NCBI RefSeq assembly: GCF_002980525.1
Contig: NZ_PVBQ01000017.1
Coordinates: 1 to 64,000, forward strand
Length of the DNA: 64,000 nt
Direction of reading: 5' to 3'
Source of the DNA: Sphingobacterium haloxyli
Lineage (GTDB): Bacteria > Bacteroidota > Bacteroidia > Sphingobacteriales > Sphingobacteriaceae
The position numbers and the translations under genes were made by a program. The notes below the pieces were generated by a model. It had not been told where the DNA came from and did no database searches. It worked only from the letters and a program-made list of their open reading frames with translations. Of this stretch, positions 63,617 to 64,000 are shown piece after piece (position 1 is the first letter of the stretch; every line of letters begins with the position of its first letter).

Positions 63617-63754
63617 AAGAAAAAAAAGCGTTCGGTCTTTACAAAGGTAAGTAACTTACCGCTCGCGTACTTTTGTGACAGTGTTAATTGTTTATTAATT
63701 TTGAGGAGCTCGATGCTGCCTTCGTTCGCAGATAAATATTTCAAAGCCTGCAGG

Positions 63755-64000
63755 CTGAGACTGAGCGAAGAAAGGTGCTGAGAAGGTAATTTTGGGTAAA
63801 AGCCTTTCACTTGTTGGATAGAAATAATCGAAAAGAACTTCTAATCTAAAGCCACTCTAACGGATGGCTTTATTCGTACGGATCTAATCCGGCCCTTTCG
63901 ACGGTGTACTCCACGCCGTCCTCTTTGGTTAAAAGTTTAGCCATACGATGGGCTTCGTATTCACTTGTAAATACCATCGGATCGCAGTTTTCTGCTCTGA
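63755..64000. repeat. Long direct repeat, right copy (cut by window end)
   Basis: Copy of 14331-14576 in the same orientation. It begins 139 bp upstream of the sigma gene start. Confidence 0.85.
63870..64000 (-). CDS. Small repeated protein, second copy, partial
   Basis: The stop codon and about 43 C-terminal codons of the 56-residue protein are present (ending VERAGLDPYE). The start would lie at about 64040, outside the window. The sequence is unchanged from the left copy. Confidence 0.5.
   Translation of the reverse strand, partial: RAENCDPMVFTSEYEAHRMAKLLTKEDGVEYTVERAGLDPYE

Noticed and set aside
63613..63810. 65-codon minus frame upstream of the sigma gene
   Set aside because: It crosses into the repeat, overlaps the sigma gene start and is not preserved in the left repeat copy.

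Overview
The window looks like a chromosome segment of a Bacteroidota member, most likely order Sphingobacteriales (Sphingobacterium/Pedobacter-like). The reasons are a SusC/SusD pair with an STN domain behind an ECF sigma/FecR pair, NVEALA-type peptides, 6-bladed propeller lipoproteins, TAnnTTTG-like promoter boxes and few Shine-Dalgarno sequences. It reads as a patchwork of accessory modules separated by decayed gene pieces.

Layout. (1) 1-2.2 kb: the edge of an IS66-family element, a 5'-truncated ATPase fragment, and an 858-bp element with 31-bp inverted ends. That element carries a transglutaminase-like gene and appears to have split a small minus-strand gene. (2) 2.2-9.8 kb: a type I restriction-modification operon (hsdM, hsdS, hsdR) that also encodes a proteasome/HslV-like Ntn-hydrolase between hsdS and hsdR, plus a small P-loop NTPase. 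(3) 10-15.6 kb: a DUF5655/nuclease-like gene, a large exported protein, two lipoproteins and regulator, HNH and RhuM remnants. (4) 15.6-20.1 kb: a GC-richer XRE-regulator, DinB and DnaE cassette that resembles an inducible mutasome. (5) 20.1-26.1 kb: a graveyard of defence-type genes (Schlafen/AlbA_2, DUF5655, AbiH, DUF2075) around an intact AbiE-type pair and a MazG gene. (6) 26.1-47.4 kb: a coherent 19-kb minus-strand array with a divergent two-component system. (7) 47.4-55.7 kb: a second decayed MazG/DUF2075 copy, a second AbiE pair, an HxlR/oxidoreductase pair, IS21 and AraC remnants, and small genes. (8) 55.8-63.6 kb: an ECF sigma, FecR, SusC, SusD and GDPD uptake locus.

The most interesting system is region 6. 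It encodes two short NVEALA peptides with cysteine-rich tails, two propeller proteins, two thioredoxin-fold proteins, a signal peptidase I, a secreted transglutaminase/discoidin protein, an O-antigen-ligase/TPR membrane protein and a complete RND-MFP-TolC exporter with two RND subunits. A histidine kinase and an OmpR-type regulator are divergent from it. Three upstream regions in the array carry the same 11-bp tandem repeat (consensus tCAATTCTgaC). Two of these have the repeat at an identical distance from an identical 16-bp promoter block. I infer a regulated system that makes, oxidises, processes and exports small cysteine-rich peptides. The second candidate is the Ntn-hydrolase inside the type I RM operon.

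A 246-bp block at 14331 recurs in direct orientation at 63755 up to the window edge, so these copies bracket about 49 kb. All calls come from reading the sequence; no database search or structure prediction was run.
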